DNA from: Rhizobium redzepovicii
Lineage (GTDB): Bacteria; Pseudomonadota; Alphaproteobacteria; Rhizobiales; Rhizobiaceae
Reading direction: 5' to 3'
Assembly (NCBI RefSeq): GCF_019793435.1
Contig: NZ_JAILYH010000015.1
Span: 1-64,000 of the forward strand
DNA: 64,000 bases
A model generated the notes under the pieces. That model was not told the DNA's origin. It did no database searches and saw only the letters and a program-made list of their open reading frames with translations. This document shows positions 1-8,637 of this stretch, piece by piece (position 1 is the first letter of the stretch; every line of letters starts with the position of its first letter). Both the position numbers and the translations under genes were made by a program.

Positions 1-238
1 TGCTGACCGAGCCATTGAGCGGCTGATCACCAACGTCGACCTGGAAACGGATGTAGCCTTCGATCTTGAGGCAGGTTTCGGTGCCCGGGATGTAGAAATA
101 GCCGGTGCCGTAAGCGTCGCAGACGCGAACATATTCAACCGGTTCCGGCTCAGCAGCAACGATAGCGTCAGCTGCAAGAACCGGCGTCGATGCAGCAAAC
201 GCTGCTGCTGATGCAAGCAAAACCATTCTGATGTTCAT
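1..238 (-). CDS. Outer membrane porin (Omp2b/RopA-like), 5' end only
   Basis: The first 79 residues of a protein whose remainder lies beyond the left edge. It begins with a typical Sec signal peptide (MNIRMVLLASAAAFAASTPV, then an LAADA cleavage region). The mature part reads EPVEYVRVCDAYGTGYFYIP and ETCLKIEGYIRFQV, which is the start of the alphaproteobacterial porin family (Pfam Porin_2; Brucella Omp2b, Rhizobium RopA). Such porins form trimeric beta-barrels for passive solute entry. The ATG at 238 is the only sensible start because the signal peptide begins there. Family assignment is confident; which porin paralogue it is cannot be told from this fragment. Confidence 0.85.
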   Translation of the reverse strand, partial: MNIRMVLLASAAAFAASTPVLAADAIVAAEPEPVEYVRVCDAYGTGYFYIPGTETCLKIEGYIRFQVDVGDQPLNGSVS

Positions 239-879
239 TTACCAATCCATTCCTTTGTCGATCGGGGCTGGCTTCCAATCGGGTAGTCGATTTGAAGCCG
301 GCCCAGTTTGAACAGCCATCTCGGCGTGCGGATCGATCGAACCGCCAAACCGTCATCACATACCAAGCTTTATCAAGCAATTCTTGATACACGCCGGATG
401 GCTGCCGCAAAGCAACTTTCCCCAACAGCGTGATTTTTATACAACAATTTCAATTATATAGAGAGAAAAACACACCAAGCGGCTCCGCGACGGAAATCCT
501 CCATCGCAAGCCGCAAATGCTATACCCCATTTGTCAAATCTTCACCGTTCGACCCCCGTCGAACATTATTGGTGAAGTGCATAAACTCTACCGCCGGCTA
601 ATCAACACATACAAGGCAGCGGTTTGGAACATGGTGTCCTGAATTCGATACCAATGAGACGAAATAATGACATAGCGCTCGTTGGCTGTGTTCAACATAG
701 CGCCGTATTCCTTACCAGGCTATGTATTTTTTCGGAATCTTGGTGGGATTCGAGCGTTTTTTCGCTATTTCCTGGGCTTTTTTGCAGTCAGGATGACATT
801 CCGCTGCTACCCTTGCCGGATCCGTGAAATCAGAATGTGGCGGAATCGACCGAGACAGCACACTCTTCGCGTCTCTGGA
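239..879. other. Intergenic region upstream of the porin
   Basis: About 640 bases between the porin start and the end of the Lrp-type gene, with no convincing coding region. Base composition is clearly lower in GC than the surrounding genes. A TATATAAT-like box on the minus strand (about 454-462) could be the porin -10 element and would give a leader of roughly 215 nt. No good -35 partner is visible, so this is only a suggestion. I see nothing else I can support. Confidence 0.4.
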
Positions 880-903
880 CCGTGCGGCTGCAAGGCCGCA
901 CGG
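880..903 (-). terminator. Perfect hairpin just after the Lrp-type gene
   Basis: A 9-bp perfect stem, CCGTGCGGC (880-888) and GCCGCACGG (895-903), with a 6-nt loop. It lies 5 nt past the stop codon of the Lrp/AsnC gene. There is no U-tract after it, so it may be a transcript-stabilising 3' hairpin rather than a strict intrinsic terminator. Confidence 0.5.
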
Positions 904-908
904 CGATT

Positions 909-1397
909 TCAATCCTCGTTGGATTTGGCATTGTCGAGAATCATGTAGTCGAGCGGCAGTTGCGTCGAATACTTGATCTGCTCCATCGCAAAGGCGGAGG
1001 AGACGTCGCGAATCTCGATCTTGGCGATCATCCGCTTATAAAAGGCATCATAAGCGGCAATATCGGGCACGACGACTCGCAAGAGATAGTCGACATCTCC
1101 GCTCATCCGATAGAATTCCACCACTTCGGGGAATTCGGCGACCACTTCGGAAAAGCGCCGCAGCCACTCGATCGAATGGGTGGCCGTGCGAATCGACACG
1201 AACACGGTGACCTTGGTGTTGACCTTCTCCGGATCGAGGATGGCGACCCGGCGCTTGATGACGCCGTCTTCTTCCATTTTCTGGATGCGCCGCCAGCATG
1301 GCGTCGTCGAAAGCCCGACTTTTTTGGCGAGATCGGCCACGGCAAGGGTCGAATCTTCTTGCAGCAGACGCAGTATTTTTCGGTCGAGGCGGTCCAT
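909..1397 (-). CDS. Lrp/AsnC family transcriptional regulator
   Basis: 162 residues, normal length for the family. The N-terminus (MDRLDRKILRLLQEDSTLAV, then a segment with STTPCWRRIQKME) is the AsnC-type winged helix-turn-helix. The C-terminal half (about residues 65-145, with GDVDYLLRVVVPD) is the RAM/AsnC ligand-binding domain. Such proteins form octamers and sense amino acids. The closest well-known relatives control amino acid catabolism, but no target is adjacent. It is transcribed alone, with a hairpin directly after its stop codon. Confidence 0.92.
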   Translation of the reverse strand: MDRLDRKILRLLQEDSTLAVADLAKKVGLSTTPCWRRIQKMEEDGVIKRRVAILDPEKVNTKVTVFVSIRTATHSIEWLRRFSEVVAEFPEVVEFYRMSGDVDYLLRVVVPDIAAYDAFYKRMIAKIEIRDVSSAFAMEQIKYSTQLPLDYMILDNAKSNED

Positions 1398-1466
1398 TCG
1401 CGCAACAGTCCTTTCGAATTATTTTCTTTGTATAACGCGATTCCGCACGACGAAAAGAATTTTGTT

Positions 1467-2099
1467 TCAGGAAAGCAGCATTTTCGTTCGATCCTGCAGG
1501 ACTGGGAGCAATTCCTTCTCGAACCATGGATTGCGCTTCAGCCACCCGCTGTTGCGCCAACTCGGATGCGGCAGCGGCAGCACCGCCGGTGACCGGTTAG
1601 ACAGAAGAGCGTCCCGCCATGCCCGCACCGTTTCGGTCATATTGCCCCGCCTTTCGCCCTCCATGTGCCAGGCCTGCGCATATTGGCCGATGACCAGCAC
1701 CAGTTCGATCTGCGGCATGGCCGCAATCACCTTTTCCCGCCACAACGGCGCGCATTCGCGACGCGGCGGCAGATCTGCACCCTTGTCGTCATAGCCGGGA
1801 AAGCAGAAACCCATCGGCACGATGGCGAATCGATCGCGGTCGTAAAAGCTTGCCCTGTCAACGCCGAGCCATGTCCGCAGCCGGTCGCCCGAAGCATCGT
1901 CGAACGGCAGGCCGCTCTCATGCACTCGGAGCCCGGGCGCCTGCCCGGCGATCAGGATGCGTGCGTTCGACGAAATCACAGCCACAGGCCGTGGCTCGTG
2001 CGGCAGCCGATATGCAAGGCCTTTTGCCGGCGCGTCACGACAGATGCGGCAGGAGGCGATCTCCAGCCGCAGCATCTCCAGCCTGGCTTCGTCGCTCAT
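1467..2099 (-). CDS. Uracil-DNA glycosylase family protein
   Basis: 210 residues from the ATG at 2099. The open frame continues upstream, but that part is antisense-like overlap with the nuclease gene and is not counted. Visible motifs are GQAPGLRVHESGLPFDD (the family GxxPG motif and following loop) and LPLPHPSWRNSGW, matching the C-terminal HPS motif of uracil-DNA glycosylases. One Cys pair (SCRICRD) sits near the N-terminus, but I cannot identify a full four-Cys iron-sulfur site as in family 4 enzymes. Probable role: removal of uracil from DNA or a related base-excision activity. It starts 5 nt after the upstream nuclease gene ends, so the two probably form an operon. Confidence 0.8.
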   Translation of the reverse strand: MSDEARLEMLRLEIASCRICRDAPAKGLAYRLPHEPRPVAVISSNARILIAGQAPGLRVHESGLPFDDASGDRLRTWLGVDRASFYDRDRFAIVPMGFCFPGYDDKGADLPPRRECAPLWREKVIAAMPQIELVLVIGQYAQAWHMEGERRGNMTETVRAWRDALLSNRSPAVLPLPHPSWRNSGWLKRNPWFEKELLPVLQDRTKMLLS

Positions 2100-2103
2100 C
2101 GCT

Positions 2104-2661
2104 TCACTCCCATCCGACGATCCGCCTGATGAAGCGTAGCGGGCCGTGGAAATCGGAACTCTGGCGCGCATGGTCGCGCACATCGCGCGGCCGCTCGAAA
2201 GTTCCGGCCCAGAGGCCCGCCTTGGCAGCCCTCGCCTCGGCCTCCTCCCTGCCATAACCGCCATAGGCGATGGCCATGCCCCGGCGCACCATAGCCGCGT
2301 TGATGTCGCCGCCCGTCCCGCTCCGGCAGATGACGAGCAGCCTGTCGTAGCGGTCGCGCCGGCTCCCCTGGCAAAGCGTTCCCGATGCCACGACCATGCC
2401 TTGCAGCGCCTCGCGCGCCGCCCGCCCGCAGGCCCAGGCATGTCCCGCCCGCTCGCAGCTTTGGTTAAGCTCCGGTGCATCGATGCCTTCAAGGCGCAAA
2501 CGTACATCTCCCAAGCTTAGACTGTCGCCATCGGCAGCATGGAAAGCGCCCGCATGCTCAATTTTTGCTGCATCGTTGAACTTGGCGGCGATCAGCGCCA
2601 GGAGCGCCAGCAGAGCAAAAGCGGTCACGCCGTCGCGAATCAGGCGCAGGCTCCGTGTCAC
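2104..2661 (-). CDS. Thermonuclease (SNase-fold) family protein
   Basis: 185 residues with a GTG start preceded by GGAGG at 7-nt spacing. An N-terminal hydrophobic segment (about residues 12-28) is a signal anchor. The SNase domain follows, with DGDSLSLGDVRLRLEGIDAP (active-site Asp and Arg region), a CQGSRRDRYDRLL stretch matching the second catalytic Arg region, and AMVRRGMAIAYGGYG. Four cysteines could form disulfides, consistent with an exported protein. It probably degrades nucleic acids outside the cytoplasm. It is followed closely by the glycosylase-like gene. Confidence 0.85.
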   Translation of the reverse strand: MTRSLRLIRDGVTAFALLALLALIAAKFNDAAKIEHAGAFHAADGDSLSLGDVRLRLEGIDAPELNQSCERAGHAWACGRAAREALQGMVVASGTLCQGSRRDRYDRLLVICRSGTGGDINAAMVRRGMAIAYGGYGREEAEARAAKAGLWAGTFERPRDVRDHARQSSDFHGPLRFIRRIVGWE

Positions 2662-2767
2662 GCTTTCGCCTCCTTAAAAAACAAATCCTTGGCAAAGATG
2701 GCAAACATCTTCTTAAGAATTGCCGGTTAAGCTCTTATCCACCCTGGGATGAAGTTTCAACGTGCAC

Positions 2768-4303
2768 ATGAGTACCGGCGTCAGCACATCGACCGACAAG
2801 ATTATCGTCGACAGGTCGCGCAGCCACCGCAACAAGGCCGTTTCCAAGGCCGTGCGGCAAACGCGCGAACGTCTTCAGTCCGGCCATGCGTCCAATTCTT
2901 CCTTCGATCGTGACGTGCTCAAGATGTATGTAGCGTCGATGCTGCAGGGCGCGACGATCATGCCGCTCTTCATCGTCCTCATCACCGCGCTTGGCGTCTA
3001 TATCACTGAAGATACGCAGTTGCTCTTCTGGGCGCTGCTGACGCTCACCTGTCAAACCGGCAATATCCTGCTTGCCCGGCGCGCGCGCCGGCAGGAAATC
3101 ACCCCGGAGAGCGCCCGCAAATGGCGCCGCCTGCTGCTGCTCGGCCAGTTCCTGCTCGGCTGCTGCTGGGCGGTCTTCGCGCTGCAGGGCTGCGACACCT
3201 GCGAGCCGTCCAGCTTCATCCTTTATAAGGGCGCGACGCTGCTGATCGCGCTCTCCGTCACGGCGATGTCCAATTTCATGCTGACGCCCGCCGTGCTTGT
3301 CGCCTTCTCGCCGGCGATCCTGGCGCTTGCCGCCAAGAGCGGCCTGTCGCGCGATCTCCTCGAAATCAGCCTGACGGGGCTCTTCACCAGTACCCTCGTC
3401 TTCTTCAACTATATCAGCGATCGGCTGTTCAAGTCGAACCTCAGGATCCTTTCCTACCAGTCGGAGAAGGACGACCTGATCGCCGAACTTGAAGTGGCGA
3501 AATCGATGTCGGACGAGGCGCGTCGCCGCGCCGAAGAGGCAAACCTCGCCAAGTCCCGCTTCCTTGCCTCCATGTCGCACGAGCTCAGGACCCCGCTCAA
3601 CGCCATCCTCGGCTTCTCCGAGGTGATGTCGGCGGAAGTCATGGGGCCGCTCGCCAATCCGACCTACAAGGAATATGCCGGCGATATCCACCGCTCCGGC
3701 CAGCATCTACTCGATCTCATCAACGAGATCCTCGACCTCTCCCGCATCGAGGCCGGCAAATACGAGCTCAGCGAGGAGGCGATCTCGCTTCTCGATATCA
3801 CCGAAGATTGCATCGGCATGGTCCAGCTGCGGGCCCGCGCCAAGAACATCGCCATTTCGGATCAATTCGAACGTCAGTTGCCGGCCATCTGGGCGGATGA
3901 AAAGTCTATGCGCCAGGTGGTGCTCAACCTTCTCTCTAATGCGGTCAAGTTCACGCCGCAGGGCGGCGAAATTCACGTCAAGGTCGGCTGGACCGCCGGC
4001 GGCGGACAGTACATCTCCATCAAGGACAACGGCCCCGGTATTCCGGAAGAGGAAATTCCCGTCGTCCTGTCGGCCTTCGGCCAAGGCTCGATCGCCATCA
4101 AGAGCGCCGAACAGGGCACCGGCCTCGGCCTGCCGATCGTCCAGGCGATCCTTGCCAAGCATGACGGACAATTCCTGCTGAAGTCGAAGCTGCGCGAAGG
4201 CACCGAGGTCATCGCCATCCTGCCGGCCAAGCGCGTGCTGCAGAGCCTGCCGGCCGTGGAAGAGGCTCAGGCGGTCGCGCGCAAGCGCAAGAGTTTTGCC
4301 TGA
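2768..4303 (+). CDS. Membrane sensor histidine kinase (PleC/DivJ-type H box)
   Basis: 511 residues from the ATG at 2768; a GTG two codons earlier is an alternative start. The N-terminal third has about six membrane segments (roughly residues 55-80, 86-104, 120-140, 150-170, 174-190, 200-218) and no obvious periplasmic sensor domain. A short coiled linker leads to the HisKA domain, with the phospho-accepting His at about residue 271 in MSHELRTPLNAILGFSEVM. The HATPase domain has NLLSNAVKF (N box), DNGPGI (G1) and GTGLGLPI (G2). The H box with GFSE resembles the PleC/DivJ/PdhS cell-cycle kinases of alphaproteobacteria. That specific role is inference, since no response regulator is adjacent. 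Confidence 0.88.
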   Translation: MSTGVSTSTDKIIVDRSRSHRNKAVSKAVRQTRERLQSGHASNSSFDRDVLKMYVASMLQGATIMPLFIVLITALGVYITEDTQLLFWALLTLTCQTGNILLARRARRQEITPESARKWRRLLLLGQFLLGCCWAVFALQGCDTCEPSSFILYKGATLLIALSVTAMSNFMLTPAVLVAFSPAILALAAKSGLSRDLLEISLTGLFTSTLVFFNYISDRLFKSNLRILSYQSEKDDLIAELEVAKSMSDEARRRAEEANLAKSRFLASMSHELRTPLNAILGFSEVMSAEVMGPLANPTYKEYAGDIHRSGQHLLDLINEILDLSRIEAGKYELSEEAISLLDITEDCIGMVQLRARAKNIAISDQFERQLPAIWADEKSMRQVVLNLLSNAVKFTPQGGEIHVKVGWTAGGGQYISIKDNGPGIPEEEIPVVLSAFGQGSIAIKSAEQGTGLGLPIVQAILAKHDGQFLLKSKLREGTEVIAILPAKRVLQSLPAVEEAQAVARKRKSFA

Positions 4304-4313
4304 TTCAGCTAAA

Positions 4314-4357
4314 GCATGATGCCGAAAAGTGTGAGCGGTTTTCGGACGACATCATGC
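4314..4357. repeat. Rhizobial palindromic repeat, short form (GCATGATG type)
   Basis: A nested inverted repeat: GCATGATG and CATCATGC outside, CCGAAAA and TTTTCGG inside. It lies between the convergent histidine kinase and dgkA genes and contains the dgkA stop codon, so it could act as a bidirectional terminator. A diverged copy in the other orientation is at 49363-49404, and longer relatives are at 4851-4957 and 35935-36040. Confidence 0.7.
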
Positions 4358-4741
4358 GGATCCAAAGAAGATATGTTTGCCGAGGACGAAGCCGAGATAG
4401 AGGCAGCAGGCGGCAATCATGCAGCTCACCGCGAAGGAGCCGAGATCCTTGGCATGTTTGCCGACGATCGAAATCTCCGGCGAAATCCGGTCGATCACCT
4501 CCTCGACAGCGGTATTCATTGCCTCCATCGAAAACAGCCCGAGAAACAGAACCACCGCTACGACGATCTCGCCGGCGGTCGCCCCGACCAGCGCCAGCGC
4601 CGCGATCGAAACGACGAAGAAACCGAGTTCCTGGCGGAAGGCTGCTTCTCTCAGAACGCGCAGGAAGCCTGCCCAGGAATAGCTGGCGGCGGCGGTGAAA
4701 TGCCGAAATCCGGTCTCTTTCGTCACCGCACGCTTCGTCAA
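4352..4741 (-). CDS. dgkA: Diacylglycerol kinase (DgkA)
   Basis: A small integral membrane kinase that phosphorylates diacylglycerol released during membrane-lipid and periplasmic glucan metabolism. The conserved core is visible: SYSWAGFLRVLREAAFRQE at the N-terminal amphipathic region, AMNTAVEEVIDRISPE (the active-site signature) and KHAKDLGSFAV, with three membrane helices. I chose the TTG at 4741, which has a GAGAGGGG Shine-Dalgarno-like sequence and gives 129 residues, close to the usual 120-130. The frame is open back to an ATG at 4819 (155 residues), which is the alternative. Function is confident; the start is not. Confidence 0.88.
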   Translation of the reverse strand: MTKRAVTKETGFRHFTAAASYSWAGFLRVLREAAFRQELGFFVVSIAALALVGATAGEIVVAVVLFLGLFSMEAMNTAVEEVIDRISPEISIVGKHAKDLGSFAVSCMIAACCLYLGFVLGKHIFFGSA

Positions 4742-4850
4742 GGCGCCCCTCTCCTCTTGCAGACCGGGAAAGGCTTTGCCGCCCCGCTTGATGACCGAAT
4801 ACGCAGATACCGAATCCATCTGGGCGGCGCAAGCGAAGCCGCGTGCGGAT

Positions 4851-4957
4851 AAAGCATGTCGCGCAAAAGCGTGCAGCGGTTTTGCGGCAACGACATGCGT
4901 AAAAACAAAGAGCTAAAGCAGGTCGCATGCATCGAGTTTGACGCGACGCGCTTTAGG
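4851..4957. repeat. Rhizobial palindromic repeat, long form, copy 1
   Basis: About 107 bases beginning AAAGCATGTCGCGCAAAAGC, with the inverted block GCATGTCG ... CGACATGC, and ending with a second palindromic part (GACGCGACGCGCTTTAG). A closely related copy is at 35935-36040. It fills the gap between cobT and dgkA, which are on the same strand. Confidence 0.8.
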
Positions 4958-4974
4958 CGGCGCCGACCGCGGCG

Positions 4975-5991
4975 TCAGTCTTTGTTGGTCACGCCGGCCT
5001 GGGCAAAGGTCGCCATGCCGGAATGGCAGGCAGCGGCTGCTTTGACGATGCCGGCGGCGAGTGCCGCCCCGGTACCTTCGCCGAGCCGCATGCCAAGCGC
5101 CAGAAGCGGCGTCTTGCCGAGCATCTCGATCGCGCGCAGATGTCCGGGCTCGGCGGAGACGTGGCCGATCAGGCAATGGTCGAGCGCAGATGGATTGGCG
5201 GCTTTGAGGATCGCCGCAGCGGCGGTTGCGACGTAACCGTCGATCAGCACCGGGATGCGCTCCATGCGGGCGGCAAGGATGGCGCCGGCCATCGCCGCAA
5301 TCTCACGGCCGCCGAGCCGGCGCATGATTTCCAGGGGATCGTCGAGATGATCGCCGTGGAGTTCCACGGCCTTTTCCACCGCCGCGACCTTGCGCTCCAG
5401 CATCTCGCCTTGCGAACCGGTGCCGGGTCCGACCCAGTCCCGTGCCGAACCGCCATAGAGCGCATAGTTGATCGCCGCGGCAATCGTCGTATTGCCGATG
5501 CCCATTTCGCCGATGCAGAGCAGGTCGGTGCCGCCGGCGATTGCCTCCATGCCGAAGGCCATAGTCGCGGCGCAATCGCGCTCGGAAAGAGCTGCCTCCT
5601 CGGTGATGTCGCCGGTGGGATAATCGAGCGCCAGATCGAAAACCTTCAGCCCGAGATCGTAAGCGACGCAGATCTGATTGATCGCAGCGCCGCCGGCTGC
5701 AAAGTTCTCGACCATCTGCTGTGTCACGGCCGGCGGAAAGGGTGTGATTCCCTGCCTGGTGACGCCGTGATTGCCGGCGAAGATCGCCACCAGCGGCCGG
5801 TTGACGGCAGGGGGGCGGCCAGTCCAGGCGGCAAGCCAGAATGCGATTTCTTCAAGCCGTCCGAGCGCGCCCGGAGGCTTGGTCAGTTGCGCGTCGCGTT
5901 CGCGTGCGGCCACCAGCGCACGGGCATCCGGCCCCGGCAGGTCGCGGAGCAGGGTACGGAAATCGTCGAACGGCAGGCCTGAAACGCTCAT
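4975..5991 (-). CDS. cobT: Nicotinate-nucleotide--dimethylbenzimidazole phosphoribosyltransferase
   Basis: 338 residues; called CobU in Pseudomonas denitrificans naming. It transfers ribose phosphate from nicotinate mononucleotide to dimethylbenzimidazole, giving alpha-ribazole phosphate for the lower ligand of cobalamin. Family signatures visible: KPPGALGRLEE near the N-terminus, FAGNHGVTRQGITPFPP, GEMGIGNTTIAAAI and LGMRLGEGTGAALA near the C-terminus. The ATG at 5991 begins the conserved part; an upstream extension of the frame lacks family character. It is divergent from cobS (188-bp gap), which completes the nucleotide loop. No cobalamin riboswitch is seen between them. Confidence 0.95.
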   Translation of the reverse strand: MSVSGLPFDDFRTLLRDLPGPDARALVAARERDAQLTKPPGALGRLEEIAFWLAAWTGRPPAVNRPLVAIFAGNHGVTRQGITPFPPAVTQQMVENFAAGGAAINQICVAYDLGLKVFDLALDYPTGDITEEAALSERDCAATMAFGMEAIAGGTDLLCIGEMGIGNTTIAAAINYALYGGSARDWVGPGTGSQGEMLERKVAAVEKAVELHGDHLDDPLEIMRRLGGREIAAMAGAILAARMERIPVLIDGYVATAAAAILKAANPSALDHCLIGHVSAEPGHLRAIEMLGKTPLLALGMRLGEGTGAALAAGIVKAAAACHSGMATFAQAGVTNKD

Positions 5992-6179
5992 CTGTGCGGC
6001 TTTCCTATGAATCCGGGTATTCTTGTTTTCACGCAAACCACTTGTTTGCGTCGGGCAAATCAGCTTCTTTGCGGGTCGCAACCCTCTTAAAGCGGCCAGC
6101 CGGGGCGAACAACAGCAAAAGCGCCGCCGCGACCATAAGCCGGGGCCAAAAGCCGAAACCTTGGACAGAACGAAGCAGA

Positions 6180-6962
6180 ATGAAGATCAAGGACCATGCG
6201 GTCGATACCGCCCGCGCCGTCGCCTTCCTCAGCCGCATTCCCATGCCGCCATCGCTGTTCAAAACCTACGACGGCAGGCTCGGCCGGCTGGTGCGCGCCT
6301 TTCCCTTCGCCGGCATCGTCATCGGCCTTGTTCCCGCACTCGCCCTGCTCCTCCTTCTGGGGCTGCGCGCCGATCCGCTGATGGCTGCCCTGATCGCGCT
6401 GTCCACCCAGGCTGTCGTCACCGGCGCACTGCACGAGGACGGCCTGGCCGATACTGCCGACGGCATCGGCGGTGGCAAGAGCCGCGAGCAAAGCCTCGAG
6501 ATCATGAAGGACAGCCGGATCGGCAGCTACGGCGCGATCGCGCTGGTCCTCTCCTTCGCGATCCGCGCGGCAGCACTTGCCGCCATCGCCCGCCACGCCT
6601 CGCCGCTCACTTCAGCCCTTGCCATTCCCGCCGTCGCAGCACTCAGCCGCGGCGCCATCGCCTGGCACTGGCAGCGGCTGCCGCCGGCTAAGGCCGATGG
6701 CGTCGCCGCCTCTACCGGCCAGCCGGATGAGGCGGCAATGCAGTTTGCCCTCGCCTCGGCCGGCCTTGTCGCAGCGCTTCTGATCTGGCCTGCCCTCGGC
6801 CTGCGTCCGCTGGTCGCTAGCCTGCTTGCCACCGGCATCGCTGCGCTTGCCTTTACCGCTTTCATCCGCCGCAAGCTTGCCGGCCACACCGGCGACACGC
6901 TGGGCGCGACGCAGCAAATTTGCGAGATCGCCACGCTTTGCGCCCTTGCCACGGCTCTTTGA
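6180..6962 (+). CDS. cobS: Adenosylcobinamide-GDP ribazoletransferase (cobalamin synthase)
   Basis: 260 residues; called CobV in P. denitrificans naming. This inner-membrane enzyme joins adenosylcobinamide-GDP to alpha-ribazole. Diagnostic residues are in TGALHEDGLADTADGIGGGK (the acidic metal-binding motif), followed by MKDSRIGSYGAIAL, with several membrane helices afterwards. The ATG at 6180 matches the usual family N-terminus (DHAVDTARAVAFLSRIPMP). It leads a tight group with the DUF1289 and aspartic protease genes downstream (9-nt gap, then a 4-nt overlap), which probably share its transcript. Confidence 0.95.
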   Translation: MKIKDHAVDTARAVAFLSRIPMPPSLFKTYDGRLGRLVRAFPFAGIVIGLVPALALLLLLGLRADPLMAALIALSTQAVVTGALHEDGLADTADGIGGGKSREQSLEIMKDSRIGSYGAIALVLSFAIRAAALAAIARHASPLTSALAIPAVAALSRGAIAWHWQRLPPAKADGVAASTGQPDEAAMQFALASAGLVAALLIWPALGLRPLVASLLATGIAALAFTAFIRRKLAGHTGDTLGATQQICEIATLCALATAL

Positions 6963-6971
6963 AACTCCGAT

Positions 6972-7199
6972 ATGTCCTTCATGCAAACACCCTGCATTCA
7001 CGTCTGCTCCATGGTTTCCGCCACCGGATTTTGCGCCGGATGCGGCCGGACTCTTCAGGAAATCGGCAGCTGGATGAGCTACTCCGACATCGAGCGGAGA
7101 CGGATCATGGCCTTGCTGCCGGCAAGGCTTGCGGGCGCCGCTGCGCTATCGAACGACATGAAAACAGGCCACGCCAGCGGGCCGGAGCGACCTTCATGA
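6972..7199 (+). CDS. DUF1289 small cysteine-rich protein
   Basis: 75 residues. The N-terminal half carries the DUF1289 pattern: TPCIHVCSMVSATGFCAGCG followed by RTLQEIGSWM. The four conserved cysteines suggest metal or Fe-S binding, but the family has no established function that I can state. The C-terminal 25 residues are not conserved in appearance. It follows cobS by 9 nt and overlaps the start of the protease gene (ATGA), so it is translated from the same message. Confidence 0.85.
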   Translation: MSFMQTPCIHVCSMVSATGFCAGCGRTLQEIGSWMSYSDIERRRIMALLPARLAGAAALSNDMKTGHASGPERPS

Positions 7200-7897
7200 T
7201 CCGTTTGACCGTCTTCCTCGTCGTGATAGGCATCGGCCTTGCGGTGCTGATCGTCAACAATGACAGCAGCCGGATCCTCGGCCTGCAGAGCGATGACTTC
7301 GTCCGCGTCGTCTATCTGCTGCCGATCGCGCTGATGCTGTCGGCCGGCATCTGGGCGCGCCGGAACAGCGTTAGTGAGACGATGCGCCAGATGATAATCT
7401 GGCTGGTGATCATCCTGGCGCTCGTGACCGTCTATCTCTATCGTCAGGAAGCGCTCGGCGTCGGCAACCGGCTGCTCGCCGGCCTCGTTCCCGGCCGCGC
7501 CGTCGTCGCCACCACAAGCGAAGGCGGCCAGGAGATCATCCTGCACAAGCTGCTGAATGGCCATTTCGAAGCCGATGTCGCCGTCAACGGCCAAACGATC
7601 GAGATGCTCGTCGACACCGGCGCCAGCATGGTGGCGCTGTCCCACGAAGATGCCGAGCGGATCGGCATCGACCTCTCCGGCCTCAGCTATTCGATGACTG
7701 TCATGACCGCCAACGGCCGCGGCCGCGCAGCACCCGTCACGCTCGACCAGGTGGCAATCGGCCCGATCGTCCGCAACAATGTCGCAGCCAGCGTCGCCGA
7801 GGACGGCCGGCTCGACCAGAGCCTGCTCGGCATGAGCTTCCTGGAAACGCTCGGCTCCCTGCAGATGCAGACCGACGAATTGCGCATGCGCGACTGA
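7196..7897 (+). CDS. Membrane-anchored retropepsin-like aspartic protease (clan AA)
   Basis: 233 residues from an ATG overlapping the previous stop codon. Three hydrophobic segments (about residues 3-19, 38-50 and 62-80) precede a soluble domain with EMLVDTGASMVALSHEDAER. The DTGAS motif is the catalytic Asp site of retropepsin-like proteases, here of the bacterial TIGR02281 type with one domain per chain, so it should work as a dimer. Later conserved blocks are VTLDQVAIGPI and DQSLLGMSFLETL. The catalytic domain is probably periplasmic. The substrate is unknown. Confidence 0.88.
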   Translation: MIRLTVFLVVIGIGLAVLIVNNDSSRILGLQSDDFVRVVYLLPIALMLSAGIWARRNSVSETMRQMIIWLVIILALVTVYLYRQEALGVGNRLLAGLVPGRAVVATTSEGGQEIILHKLLNGHFEADVAVNGQTIEMLVDTGASMVALSHEDAERIGIDLSGLSYSMTVMTANGRGRAAPVTLDQVAIGPIVRNNVAASVAEDGRLDQSLLGMSFLETLGSLQMQTDELRMRD

Positions 7898-8082
7898 GCC
7901 GCAGCGCTCGCGATCCGCAGTCGGCACGGCTTTACGGCAGCGTTCGCATCTGTCACCTTCAGGCGCAACAACAAGACCACAAAGAGCAAAAAGAAACTCC
8001 TAGTCTGGTGGCACCCCGCATGCTCGACCGGCCTTGGCCTGCGGCAAAGGCCCTGACCCATGGGTGCGACAGGAGTTTCGCG

Positions 8083-8520
8083 ATGAATTCACTCTGGCCG
8101 ATCATCATCGGCGGTATTCTGCCCGCCATTTTCTGGGGCATCACCGCTATCTTCCAGAAGCAGAGCGCCACCGCCGCGACCGGATCCGCCGTCTATCTGA
8201 TCGCCTTCGGCGCCGCCTGCGCGCTTGCCGGCCTGATTGCCGCGCTGATCTGGCGCCCTGCCCCCTGGACCGCCGAAGGCCTCGGTTTTGCCGCCACCGC
8301 CGGCGCCTGCTTCGCCGTCGGCACCGGCCTCATCAGCTTCGCGCTCTTCGCTTATGGCGTCCCGGTGTCGAAACTCGCGCCCATCTGGAGCTGCAACGTG
8401 CTGGTGACGCTGGCAATCGGCGCTGCGTTTCTCGGCGAAGCTGCCGAACTCGACATTGTGAGGCTCGTCGCCGGCACCCTCCTCATCCTGTCGGGTGCTT
8501 TGCTGGTCAGCAGCGCCTGA
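8083..8520 (+). CDS. EamA/DMT-superfamily small membrane protein
   Basis: 145 residues with about five hydrophobic helices and a GG..PAIFWGITAIFQK N-terminus typical of half-size EamA (DMT) transporters. The last helix (RLVAGTLLILSGALLVSS) matches the usual EamA repeat end. A half-size protein would need to dimerise. The start is set by AGGAG ten bases before the ATG at 8083; the open frame upstream has no membrane character. Substrate unknown. Confidence 0.78.
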   Translation: MNSLWPIIIGGILPAIFWGITAIFQKQSATAATGSAVYLIAFGAACALAGLIAALIWRPAPWTAEGLGFAATAGACFAVGTGLISFALFAYGVPVSKLAPIWSCNVLVTLAIGAAFLGEAAELDIVRLVAGTLLILSGALLVSSA

Positions 8521-8637
8521 GCGGAAAGGGCACAACACAGGCGGGCCCTTCGTCGCCAAAAATGCTCCCGCGTTGCAGCAGGTTCCGCTTTGTTGATATC
8601 CTGCGTCAAGGCGCCTGCGCGACCAGCGGAGCTTGAG

